Shown here piece by piece: positions 1 through 6,883 of a DNA stretch of 7,811 nt (positions are counted from its first letter, which is position 1; each line of letters starts with the position of its first letter). The notes beneath the pieces were generated by a model. That model did not search any database, was not told the origin of the DNA, and saw nothing but the letters and a program-made list of their open reading frames with translations. Position numbers and translations under genes: made by a program. The stretch lies in assembly GCA_025458545.1 (NCBI GenBank), contig JALOSH010000112.1, positions 1 through 7,811 on the forward strand. The letters run 5' to 3'. The DNA is from Hydrogenophaga sp. (lineage in GTDB: Bacteria > Pseudomonadota > Gammaproteobacteria > Burkholderiales > Burkholderiaceae).

Positions 1-452
1 GCCAGCCGCAGGATGCGCACCGGGTCTTCTGCGAACGCGTCGGTGACGTGGCGCAGCACGCGCTCGCGCAGGTCGCGCTGTCCGCCGTGCGGGTCGATCA
101 GCGTGGCCCGCGCCGGGTCTTGCGCCTGGGCCTGGGCCACCGCCATGGCGTTGATGGTGAGGTCGCGCCGGGCCAGGTCGTCTTGCAGCGTCACACCCGG
201 CGCGGCGTGGAAAGCAAAGCCGTGGTACCCGGGCGCGGTCTTGCGCTCGGTGCGCGCCAGCGCGTACTCCTCGCGCGTGGTGGGATGCAGGAACACCGGG
301 AAATCGCGCCCCACCGGCAGAAAGCCCTGGTCCACCATGGCCTCGGGCGTGGCGCCCACCACCACCCAGTCGCGGTCGACGTGGGCCGATGGCCCGACTG
401 GTCCGGCCAGCAAGGCGTCGCGCACCGCACCACCGACCAGATAGATGTCCAT
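1..452 (-). CDS. cca: CCA-adding enzyme (tRNA nucleotidyltransferase), N-terminal part, cut by the window edge
   Basis: This enzyme adds or repairs the 3' CCA end of tRNAs in the cytoplasm, using CTP and ATP without a nucleic acid template. The first 150 codons are present; the rest lies beyond the left edge. The protein starts [15 protein letters not shown], the GGxxRD nucleotide-binding motif of class II nucleotidyltransferases. It is followed by the metal-binding DRD (D26 and D28), the [11 protein letters not shown] segment (47-57), [11 protein letters not shown] (61-71), RRDLTINAM (95-103) and EDPVRILRL (142-150). These match, from memory, the E. coli Cca head domain very closely. Two small differences from E. 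coli are an insertion before the catalytic DRD (about 16-25) and an Ala/Gln-rich insertion at about 104-116. The ATG at 452 is chosen because it aligns with the E. coli start; no strong Shine-Dalgarno precedes it. A tRNA gene lies 78 bases upstream on the same strand. The C-terminal half, including any HD phosphohydrolase domain, cannot be judged. Confidence 0.96.
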   Translation of the reverse strand, partial: MDIYLVGGAVRDALLAGPVGPSAHVDRDWVVVGATPEAMVDQGFLPVGRDFPVFLHPTTREEYALARTERKTAPGYHGFAFHAAPGVTLQDDLARRDLTINAMAVAQAQAQDPARATLIDPHGGQRDLRERVLRHVTDAFAEDPVRILRL

Positions 453-468
453 GAAAAGCGTTCAGGGT

Positions 469-485
469 GCCGGGTCAGGCCCGGC
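469..485 (-). other. GC-rich hairpin in the leader of cca, between the tRNA gene and the start codon
   Basis: On the minus strand the sequence reads GCCGGG-CCTGA-CCCGGC, a perfect six-pair GC stem with a five-base loop. It ends 16 bases before the cca ATG. There is no clean run of T directly after it (a short TTTT comes 11 bases later, next to the start codon), so it is not a canonical intrinsic terminator. It could slow read-through from the tRNA, help define the 3' trailer of the tRNA precursor, or partly hide the cca ribosome-binding region. It may also be chance, given the high GC content. Confidence 0.3.
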
Positions 486-530
486 GGGTTTCAGCGGCTG
501 GTGCGCTGGCGGGTGGATCGGGCTGGGGTT

Positions 531-605
531 TGGTACCACCAACAGGAATCGAACCTGTATCTAGCGCTTAGGAGGCACTCGTTCTATCCATTGAACTATG
601 GCGGC
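531..605 (-). tRNA. tRNA-Arg, anticodon CCU (reads AGG)
   Basis: A complete 75-base cloverleaf can be folded by hand. The acceptor stem pairs GCCGCCA with TGGTGGT (two G-U pairs), with discriminator A and an encoded CCA at 531-533. The D stem is GTTC/GAAC. The anticodon stem is AGTGC/GCGCT (one T-G pair) around the loop CTCCTAA, giving anticodon CCT at 570-572. The T arm is ACAGG-TTCGATT-CCTGT. The core resembles E. coli argW, also tRNA-Arg(CCU), from memory. It decodes AGG, a rare arginine codon in GC-rich betaproteobacteria. A likely promoter lies just upstream, and cca follows on the same strand. tRNA-Arg(CCU) genes are known integration sites for genomic islands in other bacteria, but I see no integrase and no duplicated 3' end here. 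Confidence 0.97.
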
Positions 606-617
606 TGGCCGAGCGGG

Positions 618-644
618 ATTGTACGGGGGGCAGCGACCGGCCAA
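618..644 (-). promoter_or_regulatory. Probable sigma-70 promoter of the tRNA-Arg gene
   Basis: Reading the minus strand, a TACAAT hexamer (618-623) lies 12 bases before the mature tRNA 5' end, five of six matches to TATAAT. A weak -35 candidate, TTGGCC (639-644), lies 15 bases upstream, which is a short spacer. The 12 bases between the -10 box and the tRNA (606-617) are almost all G and C. Such a discriminator is typical of stable-RNA promoters under stringent control. Transcription would start a few bases before the tRNA, leaving a short leader for RNase P. The -10 box is convincing; the -35 box is not. Confidence 0.5.
625..638. repeat. 14-base direct repeat copy, exact match to 701-714
   Basis: The 14 bases GGGGGGCAGCGACC occur here and again, exactly, at 701-714 inside the longer repeat that follows tamB. 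The shorter core CAGCGACC occurs three times in this gap, at 631-638, 656-663 and 707-714. This copy fills nearly the whole spacer between the proposed -35 and -10 boxes of the tRNA promoter. It may be a decayed fragment of the larger repeat. Confidence 0.6.
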
Positions 645-659
645 GTGGCATGCCTCAGC

Positions 660-739
660 GACCGCAGCGAAGGGCCGCCCCGAGCAAGGTCAGCCCCCTT
701 GGGGGGCAGCGACCCGCGCAGCGGCGGAGCGTGGGGGCG
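660..739. repeat. GC-rich intergenic repeat element immediately downstream of tamB
   Basis: The whole gap after the tamB stop codon is filled with a structured GC-rich sequence. Its centre is an inverted repeat, GCCCCC-TTG-GGGGGC (693-707). A flanking pair, GCCGC (674-678) and GCGGC (721-725), could extend the fold. From memory, the string around CCCCACGCTCCGCCGCTGCG (minus strand) and CTTGGGGGGCAGCG recurs many times between genes in Comamonadaceae chromosomes, often just after stop codons. That recollection could not be checked here. The centre lacks a T-run on either strand, so it is not a textbook intrinsic terminator, though the hairpin could protect the 3' end of the tamB transcript. 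Confidence 0.55.
693..707 (-). terminator. Strong hairpin after tamB, possible transcript 3' end
   Basis: Six G-C pairs close a three-base loop, 33 bases beyond the tamB stop codon. On the minus strand the stem is followed by TGACCTTGC rather than a run of T, so release would need Rho or another mechanism. Read-through into the tRNA gene is possible. The hairpin is the core of the intergenic repeat and may be there for that reason rather than for termination. Confidence 0.35.
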
Positions 740-3700
740 TTAGTCGTACGTCAGCGTGAAGATCAGGTCCAGGGCGTTCTCTTCGCCCGCCCGCGCCCGC
801 AGCGTGAAGCGGCGCGACACGTCGTAGAAGATGGAGACCGTGCCCATGGCGCCGGCCAGGCTGGTTTCGTAGCTGAGGTACAGATCGTTGGAGATCCGCT
901 TGCCCAGCGTGACCGCGGCGGCGGTGGTGCTGCCATCGGCGTTGGTACCTTCGCCGCGGTAGGAAAGTTCGTCCAGACCCAGCGCCTGGGCCAGCCCGCC
1001 GTCGAGGTTGCCGTTGTTGCCCGACAGCAGCGCGAGTGCGGCCTGTTGCAGCACGGCGGCTTCGGCGCCGGCGCCGGTGGCGGGGCGACCGAGCACCAGC
1101 CAGGCCAGCTTTTCGCCATCGGGCATGTCGGGCGTGGCCACCAGCCGCACGCGTGGTGACTGCGCGCTGCCGTTGATCTGCACGCCAACGCGCTGGGTGG
1201 TGTTGCTGCCCATCGGGCGGATCGCCAGGATGTCCAGCGCCGGGTCGTCGTAGGGGCCGTTGAAGGCCAGCAGGCCGTTGTCGATCGTGAGTTGCTGGCC
1301 GTAGGCGCGGTAGCTGCCGCTGACGGTGCGCACCTCGCCGAACACCCGAGGCTCGCGCAGGGCCGGGGTGCTGCGCAGGTTGAGCTGGCCGCCGAGGCGG
1401 GTTTGCAGGCCGCGACCCCGCACGTCGAACTGCGGACCCAGGTCCAGTTCCACCGCCACGTCGGGCTGCACCTGGGCCACGGTGCTGGTGCCTTGGGGCA
1501 GGTTGCGGCCGCCGCGCACCACCACGTCGGCGCCGAGTGTGGGCGTGGTTTCGTCGGGCAACACGAACAGGGCGGAGTCGGCCACCAGCTGGCCGCGGAT
1601 TTGCAGCCGGGGGCCGCTCAGCTGGGCCGTGACCTGGCCCGAGAGGGTGAGGCGGCGGTCGGCCCGGTTGGACACGCGCAGTTGCCGGGCGGTGGCCTGC
1701 AGCTCGATGAAGGGCTGCCGCTGGCCGTCCACCAGGCGCCACTGGGCCTGACCGGTGGCCGACAGCGAACCGCCTTGCGGCCCTTGCAGCTCGAAGCGGT
1801 CGATGGCGATGCGCTCGCCCTCCAGGGTGGCGCGCAGGACACCGTTGGAAAACGCAAAACCGTCCACCACCGAGCGCAGGCCGAGCTGGTCGGCCTGCAG
1901 TTGGCCGCGCCACTGGGGTGCAGCGCGTGTACCGCCCAGGGTCGCGTCGGCCTGCAGCGTGCCGCGCATGCGCCAGCCCGGTGGCGCCAGTGCCGACCAC
2001 ACGCCGACTTGCGGCAGTTGCGCGCTGACCGTGCCGCGCAGGGGGGCGTTGCCCGGCCACCAGCGGTCCAGGGCATTACCGGTGGCTGCAGGCTGGGCAG
2101 CCAGCTCGGTGCCGAGGTCGGCGCTGGCCTGCCCCAGGCGTTCGCTGTCCCAGCGCAGGCGTGCCTGCACCGCCCGACCTTCAGCGTTGACGCTCAGGCG
2201 GGCCTCGCGCACACCGGCCTGCAGCAGCGCCGTGCCGGCATTGCGCAGGCGGTCTTCGGGCTGGCTGCCGTCGGTGCGCACCGACAGGTCGCCGCTGCGA
2301 CGCTGCAGCTGGGCCGTCAGGCGCAGCGGTGTGCCCGCTTGCATGGGCAGCAGGATGTCCCAGTCGCCGTCGAACAGCAAATCGCCGCCGACACCGGCCT
2401 GGGTGATCGGCCCGCTGGCAGCGCCTTGGGCGGTGGCCAGGGCGTCGACCCACGACAGCGGCAGGCCGCTGAGCCGCCCCTGGCTCTGCAAGGCACCCGC
2501 CTGCCAGGCCAGGCTGCTCCAGGCCAGCGTGAGCGGGCCGCTGGCCAGCGGCGCCGCCATGCGCTGGCCGTTGCCCAAGGGCCGGATGCTGGGTTGCACC
2601 TGCAACCGCCCCGGCCCGCTTTGCAGCGCCAGCCCATCGGGTGTGTGGCGCCAGCTGAGCGACAGCGCTTGCGGGCTGCCGATGGACCAGTCCACCACCC
2701 GGTCGGAGCGCGACCCGTCGCTGGCTTGCAGTTGCAGTGAACTCAGCTCCAGCCGTCCCGGTTCGGGGTTGCCGGGGCCGGGCAGCGGCCAGGCCCGACG
2801 CAGCAGCCCGGCGGTTTGCACCGAAGCGCGCCAGGGTGCCAGCGCCGCTTCGCCGCGCAGCTGCAGCGCCAGCTCGGCGAGGCTGCCACTGGCCTGCAGC
2901 TGGGCCTGGCGCAGCGACCAGGTGGCGCTGTTTGTGCTGGTTGGGCTGGTGGCGCTGGGCGTGCTGCCCTCCAGCCGCGGCACATCGATCTCCAGCTGGA
3001 CGCGCAGCGGCACCGGGCTGCGCTGCGCGTTGGCCGGTGTGGGCACGCCCAGCTCGGCGAGGCCACCGGTCCACTGCGCCGACAGCCGGGCCTGGCCGCT
3101 GAGCTGCAGGTCGCGCAGAGCAGGGTTTTGCGCCCAGTACCGACCCAGCTGCGGCCCGATCACCGGCAGGCGTTGCAGGCCACGCAGCCAGTCCAGCAAC
3201 GCAGCGGCATCGTCCACGCCGAGCTGCAGATCGCCGCGGCCATCGGCATGCGCCAGCGCGCCGTCCAACCCGCCCTGTGCGCCCGGCAGCTGCAGCGTGG
3301 CGCTGCCTGCGAAGGTTGACGGGTTCAGCTGCAACAAGCCGGTGGCGTTTAGGCGCGCCTGCGCCGCGTCGAGCACGGCGGTGTCGAGCTGCAGTGCACC
3401 GCCGCCTTGTGCGGGGCGCCATTGGCCCAGCAGGCGCAGTTCGCGCAGGCGCAGGCCTTGCTGGGCCGCTGGAGCGGCCACGCTGGCCGACGGCAGGATG
3501 CGCGCGTCGAGGTCGATGGCCGGGGCCGTGCCGCTGCGGGCCGCTGCGGTGCGCGCGCTCAGGGTGGCGTCGAGCGCGGCCGGGGCCAGACTGCTCCAGA
3601 GCTGTGCCGGGTTCAGGCCCGTGGCCTGCAGCTGGCCCAGCCACTGCGCGGGTGTGGTGGCGCTGGCGGGCTGGAACTCGCCGCTGGCTTGCAGGCTGGC

Positions 3701-4909
3701 CCGGCCGAGGCGGGCGCTCAGCTGCGGTATCAGCCAGCGGCCGTCGCGCTGCTGCAGCTGGGCCTGCAACCGTTCGATGGGCAGGCGTTGCTGGTCCCAG
3801 GGGCCGCTGATGGTGTTGTCCAGCGCCACCTGGGCCAGCCAGGCAGGGCCCTCGGGTTGGGCGCGCACGGCGCCGGTGAGCGCGGTCTGCGGCGCTTGTG
3901 GCCAGAGCGCGGCGAGGTTCAAACGGTGTGCGCTGGCGTCCACCACGCTCAGCGGTTGTGGCGCCCAGGGCATCACACGCGCGGTGGCCGCGAGCGTCGG
4001 TGTGGTCTGGGTGCCTGCGGTGGAGGTGGATTCGGTGGTGGGGGTGATGCGGGCCGTGACGGTGAGCGCGGCGCCGCTGCCGGCCAGCGTGCCGGTGGCG
4101 CTGGCGGTGGCCTGCAAGGTGAGGCTGTTCCCGCCGGGCACGCTGGTGAGCACCTCGCCCTGGGCGGTCAGCCGCAGCGGCATCGGTGCCTGCGCGCCCA
4201 GCACGGCCTGCAGCTGGTAGCGGCCCTGGGCGAGCTGCAGCGAATCGATGTCCAGCTGGTGAACATCGCCCAGCGCGGTCGCGCTGCCGAGGTGGTTGCG
4301 TGCGGCCGCGTCCGCCGGGCCGTAGCGGTATTGGCCACCGATGCGCTCCAGCACCAGGCGGTTGCGCCCCGTGAGCTCCAGCCGACCGACCGACCACGGC
4401 AGCGACACCGGCAGCGGCAAGACCAGCGATTCCAGCGGCACACCGGGTTTGGGCGCGCGCTGGTCGTCGATGGTGAGTTGCTCGATGTCCAGCCGCTGCA
4501 GCCGCACGCCGCGGCCCAGCAGGAGATCGCTGACGAGTGCAGGGTTCCAGCCCAGTGTCACACCCTGCGCCCGCACGCGCAGCCCGGCGCGCGACCATTC
4601 CAGCTGCTCGATGCGACCCCCCTGGCGCAGGTTGCCCAGCGCGTTGCGGGTTTGCAGCTGCCCGGTGCTGTCGGCGCGGTGCTGCATCCAGCCTTGTGCC
4701 CAGCCCAGCGCCTGGGCCAGCGAGCCAGCGGTGCCGGTCCACATCCAGGCGGCCAATCCGGCCGACAACAGCAGCGCCACCAGCGTGCCCGGCAACCAAT
4801 GGCCAAACCAACCCAGCCCACGCAGCGCAGACCAGCGCGAGCGGGCGGGTCGTGGCGTGGGGCTGTCTGGCGCGGGCGCGTCCACGGTGGGAGGTGTGGG
4901 GGATTCCAT
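740..4909 (-). CDS. tamB: TamB, inner-membrane subunit of the translocation and assembly module
   Basis: This 1389-residue protein is the periplasm-spanning partner of TamA. E. coli TamB is about 1260 residues. Known TamB proteins are anchored in the inner membrane and form a long groove of beta strands (AsmA-like, related to eukaryotic VPS13-type lipid carriers). They are implicated in assembly of some outer-membrane proteins and in phospholipid movement to the outer membrane. Here a Pro-rich, then Arg-rich, cytoplasmic tail (1-38) precedes one membrane helix at about 39-59 (GTLVALLLSAGLAAWMW). Beta-rich, Gln/Leu-rich sequence follows throughout, with Ser/Thr-rich loops at about 285-305 and 643-660. 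The C-terminal DUF490 domain has its expected signatures: SPRVRLVATPDMPDGEKLAW running into LVLGRP (1251-1276), GKRISNDLYLSYE (1336-1348), and the end DLIFTLTYD. The start MESPTPP at 4909 is chosen because it lies 8 bases after the tamA stop and directly precedes the membrane anchor. The frame stays open for 882 more bases upstream, but that stretch is inside tamA in another frame and codes nothing. No clear Shine-Dalgarno is visible, so coupling to tamA translation is likely. Confidence 0.95.
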   Translation of the reverse strand: MESPTPPTVDAPAPDSPTPRPARSRWSALRGLGWFGHWLPGTLVALLLSAGLAAWMWTGTAGSLAQALGWAQGWMQHRADSTGQLQTRNALGNLRQGGRIEQLEWSRAGLRVRAQGVTLGWNPALVSDLLLGRGVRLQRLDIEQLTIDDQRAPKPGVPLESLVLPLPVSLPWSVGRLELTGRNRLVLERIGGQYRYGPADAAARNHLGSATALGDVHQLDIDSLQLAQGRYQLQAVLGAQAPMPLRLTAQGEVLTSVPGGNSLTLQATASATGTLAGSGAALTVTARITPTTESTSTAGTQTTPTLAATARVMPWAPQPLSVVDASAHRLNLAALWPQAPQTALTGAVRAQPEGPAWLAQVALDNTISGPWDQQRLPIERLQAQLQQRDGRWLIPQLSARLGRASLQASGEFQPASATTPAQWLGQLQATGLNPAQLWSSLAPAALDATLSARTAAARSGTAPAIDLDARILPSASVAAPAAQQGLRLRELRLLGQWRPAQGGGALQLDTAVLDAAQARLNATGLLQLNPSTFAGSATLQLPGAQGGLDGALAHADGRGDLQLGVDDAAALLDWLRGLQRLPVIGPQLGRYWAQNPALRDLQLSGQARLSAQWTGGLAELGVPTPANAQRSPVPLRVQLEIDVPRLEGSTPSATSPTSTNSATWSLRQAQLQASGSLAELALQLRGEAALAPWRASVQTAGLLRRAWPLPGPGNPEPGRLELSSLQLQASDGSRSDRVVDWSIGSPQALSLSWRHTPDGLALQSGPGRLQVQPSIRPLGNGQRMAAPLASGPLTLAWSSLAWQAGALQSQGRLSGLPLSWVDALATAQGAASGPITQAGVGGDLLFDGDWDILLPMQAGTPLRLTAQLQRRSGDLSVRTDGSQPEDRLRNAGTALLQAGVREARLSVNAEGRAVQARLRWDSERLGQASADLGTELAAQPAATGNALDRWWPGNAPLRGTVSAQLPQVGVWSALAPPGWRMRGTLQADATLGGTRAAPQWRGQLQADQLGLRSVVDGFAFSNGVLRATLEGERIAIDRFELQGPQGGSLSATGQAQWRLVDGQRQPFIELQATARQLRVSNRADRRLTLSGQVTAQLSGPRLQIRGQLVADSALFVLPDETTPTLGADVVVRGGRNLPQGTSTVAQVQPDVAVELDLGPQFDVRGRGLQTRLGGQLNLRSTPALREPRVFGEVRTVSGSYRAYGQQLTIDNGLLAFNGPYDDPALDILAIRPMGSNTTQRVGVQINGSAQSPRVRLVATPDMPDGEKLAWLVLGRPATGAGAEAAVLQQAALALLSGNNGNLDGGLAQALGLDELSYRGEGTNADGSTTAAAVTLGKRISNDLYLSYETSLAGAMGTVSIFYDVSRRFTLRARAGEENALDLIFTLTYD

Positions 4910-4917
4910 GGCGCGGT

Positions 4918-6876
4918 TCAGAAACTGAAGCCCACGTTGAAGTGCAGGCGCCAGTCCCGGGTTTTCACGCCGTAGCCGATGTCCAGGCGCAGTGGACCGA
5001 CCGGGCTGTTGTAGCGCAGGCCGCCGCCCACGCCCAGTCGCGGATCGAGGTCTGCCGGTTTCTCGGCCACGGCGCCGGCGTCGACGAACAGCACCGTTTC
5101 CCATGGGCTGCGCACGCCGTTGCGCCACACCGGGCGCTGCCATTCCACACTGGCCAGCGCCATGTAGCGTCCGGGCGCAACGCCACCATCGGCCTGCGGA
5201 ATGCCGATGTCGCGCAAGCCGTAGCCGCGCACGCTGGTGTCGCCTCCGGTCAGGAAGAGCTGGGTCTCGGGCACCGGGGTATCGGCCTTCGCCCACACCG
5301 CCCCGCCTTCGAGCCGCATCACCAGCCGCCCCGCTCGGCCCTGGGCGCCCGAGGTGGAGCGGGCCACGCCCAGTGGGGTGGTGGACGCATCGGCCGTGGT
5401 GGCGCTGCCCAACGGCAGGTAGCCCAGCCAGCGAGCGACCGTGCGGCCAAACGGCAGGCGCGAGCCTTCCAGGGTGGTCCCCGCACCCAGCTCCAAGCCC
5501 ACTCCATAGCCGCGGTTCGGAAACGGGATGCTGTCGAAGTGGCGTCTGGTCCAGGCGTAGTTGCCGGTGATCGACGACTCGGACCGTGCCGGACTCAGGC
5601 TTCTGATGGCGGAGTTGACCGCCAGCGCGCGATCGAACTGCAGGAAGAAACTGCGGTCCAGGGCCGGGTTGGTCTGGACCTGGCCCAGCCGGACCCGCTG
5701 GCTGGTGGTGGTGTCGAACCCATCGATCTGGCGCGCCACCTGCGCGCTGGTGATCCATCGCCAGCCTTTGTCGTCCACCGGCGCGCTCCATTCGGTCGAG
5801 AGCGACTGATCGGTGCGCTCCAGCTGCAACTTGCTCAGCGCACGCCAGCCGATGCCGGGCACGCGGTGGTGGGTGTGTTCAACCGACAGGCGCGCCCCGC
5901 TGTCGGTGCTGCCACCCACGCCGAGCACCAACTTCTGCCGCAAGCCTTCACGCAGCTGAACCACCACCGGTGCTGTCGGCTGTCCCTCCTGCGGATCGAT
6001 CGACAGGTGAACCGAATCGAAGTAACCCGAGTCGGCAATCCGCTGGCGCGCGTTCTGCAACAGTGCCAGATCGAAGTCGCCACCGGGCACCACACCCGAC
6101 AGACGCACCAGGCGCTCCACCATGGCCCGGTCGTAGCGCTCCAGTCCCTGCAGGCGCAGCTCGCCAAAACGCAGCGCCTCACCCGAATCGAACTCCACGC
6201 TCAGGCGCACGCTGTGGTCGGTCGGGTCGATGTCGGCCAGGCTGTTGTAAACCCGTCCGGCCGGGTAGCGCAACGCGGTGAGCGCGCGCGTCGATGCGGC
6301 CTTGGCGCTGGTCCAGTCGGCCTGGGTGAAGGTCTGTCCGGGTTTGAGTGTCCAGGCGCGCTCGATGGCCGCGCGCTGGTCGGCGGCCTGCGGGTTGGTG
6401 GCGATGTCGCCGCGGAAATACAGGTTGGCTTCGGCCACCGTGGTGGTCGGCCCCGGTTCCACCTGGATGCGCACCGTGCCCAGGGGGGTGGCTTCGCTCG
6501 CCCGCGGCGGCTCGATCTCGATGGTGGGTGCGAAATGGCCCAGCGTGCCCAGCAGGTCCTGCAGGTTGTCGGTGGCGCGCAGCAGCAGCCGGTCCAGCTC
6601 GGTCGCGTCCAGGTCGCGCAGCGTGCGGTAGCGCATCAGCTCCATGTGGCGCAGCAGGAAACTGCGCAGGTTGTCGCTGCCGCCTTGCAGCTCCACGTCA
6701 AAGCTGGTTTCCTGCGCACCCTGCGCCAAGGTCGCGGTGGTGTTGTCGGCAGCGGTGGGCGCCGGCGCCACCATGGGCTCGGTGGTCTGCGCCTGCACCC
6801 ACAGCGGCAGCAGGCAGACGCCCAGCCACAAAGGCCACCGTGCGCGGCCGGCACGGCGCGGGAAATCGAATGTCAT
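4918..6876 (-). CDS. tamA: TamA, Omp85-family outer-membrane barrel of the translocation and assembly module
   Basis: TamA is an outer-membrane protein of the Omp85/BamA superfamily that works with TamB. The 652 residues are longer than E. coli TamA (577). A Sec signal peptide covers 1-29: RRAGRAR, a hydrophobic core (14-27), and a likely cut after VQA. A Thr/Ala/Pro-rich linker (30-55) follows. Three POTRA domains fit at about 57-145, 147-230 and 233-311; POTRA3 carries FGELRLQGLERYD and ends in VVVQLREG. The barrel occupies about 315-652. It contains PFPNRGYGVGLELG (451-464), the Omp85 loop-6 motif in GGDTSVRGYGLRDIG (VRGY at 549-552), VLFVDAGAV (595-603), GVGGGLRYNSPVGPLRLDIG (615-634), and a C-terminal strand ending in Phe (FNVGFSF), the usual BAM recognition signal. 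A Gly/Ser/Thr/Ala-rich stretch at 490-517 is probably an extended surface loop. The ATG at 6876 lies 7 bases after the upstream stop and gives a good signal peptide. tamB follows 8 bases downstream. Confidence 0.96.
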   Translation of the reverse strand: MTFDFPRRAGRARWPLWLGVCLLPLWVQAQTTEPMVAPAPTAADNTTATLAQGAQETSFDVELQGGSDNLRSFLLRHMELMRYRTLRDLDATELDRLLLRATDNLQDLLGTLGHFAPTIEIEPPRASEATPLGTVRIQVEPGPTTTVAEANLYFRGDIATNPQAADQRAAIERAWTLKPGQTFTQADWTSAKAASTRALTALRYPAGRVYNSLADIDPTDHSVRLSVEFDSGEALRFGELRLQGLERYDRAMVERLVRLSGVVPGGDFDLALLQNARQRIADSGYFDSVHLSIDPQEGQPTAPVVVQLREGLRQKLVLGVGGSTDSGARLSVEHTHHRVPGIGWRALSKLQLERTDQSLSTEWSAPVDDKGWRWITSAQVARQIDGFDTTTSQRVRLGQVQTNPALDRSFFLQFDRALAVNSAIRSLSPARSESSITGNYAWTRRHFDSIPFPNRGYGVGLELGAGTTLEGSRLPFGRTVARWLGYLPLGSATTADASTTPLGVARSTSGAQGRAGRLVMRLEGGAVWAKADTPVPETQLFLTGGDTSVRGYGLRDIGIPQADGGVAPGRYMALASVEWQRPVWRNGVRSPWETVLFVDAGAVAEKPADLDPRLGVGGGLRYNSPVGPLRLDIGYGVKTRDWRLHFNVGFSF

Positions 6877-6883
6877 GCGGTGG

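Noticed and set aside
531..605. The tRNA-Arg(CCU) gene as an attachment site for an integrated island
   Set aside because: This tRNA type is a known integration hot spot, but there is no integrase, no repeated tRNA 3' end and no change in composition on either side within the window.
48..743. A plus-strand open frame of 231 codons spanning cca, the tRNA and the repeat
   Set aside because: It runs across a complete tRNA gene and antisense to the conserved Cca head domain, so it cannot be a real protein gene.
2930..2980. A Ser/Thr-rich stretch in tamB that looked like a tandem repeat or an inserted segment
   Set aside because: It is a short low-complexity loop (about residues 643-660) between beta-rich segments. 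There is no regular repeat unit and the frame is intact, which is common in TamB proteins.
1292..4220. Two long open frames on the plus strand opposite tamB (482 and 821 codons)
   Set aside because: Stop codons are rare by chance at this GC content. The compositions are typical of antisense frames, and tamB covers the same DNA with a clear membrane anchor and DUF490 signatures.
4910..5791. An upstream extension of the tamB reading frame by 294 codons
   Set aside because: The frame is open but lies wholly inside tamA in another frame. The translated stretch is low-complexity Arg/Ala/Gly/Pro sequence with no signal or domain, whereas tamA is clearly real. TamB's tail and membrane anchor begin naturally at 4909.
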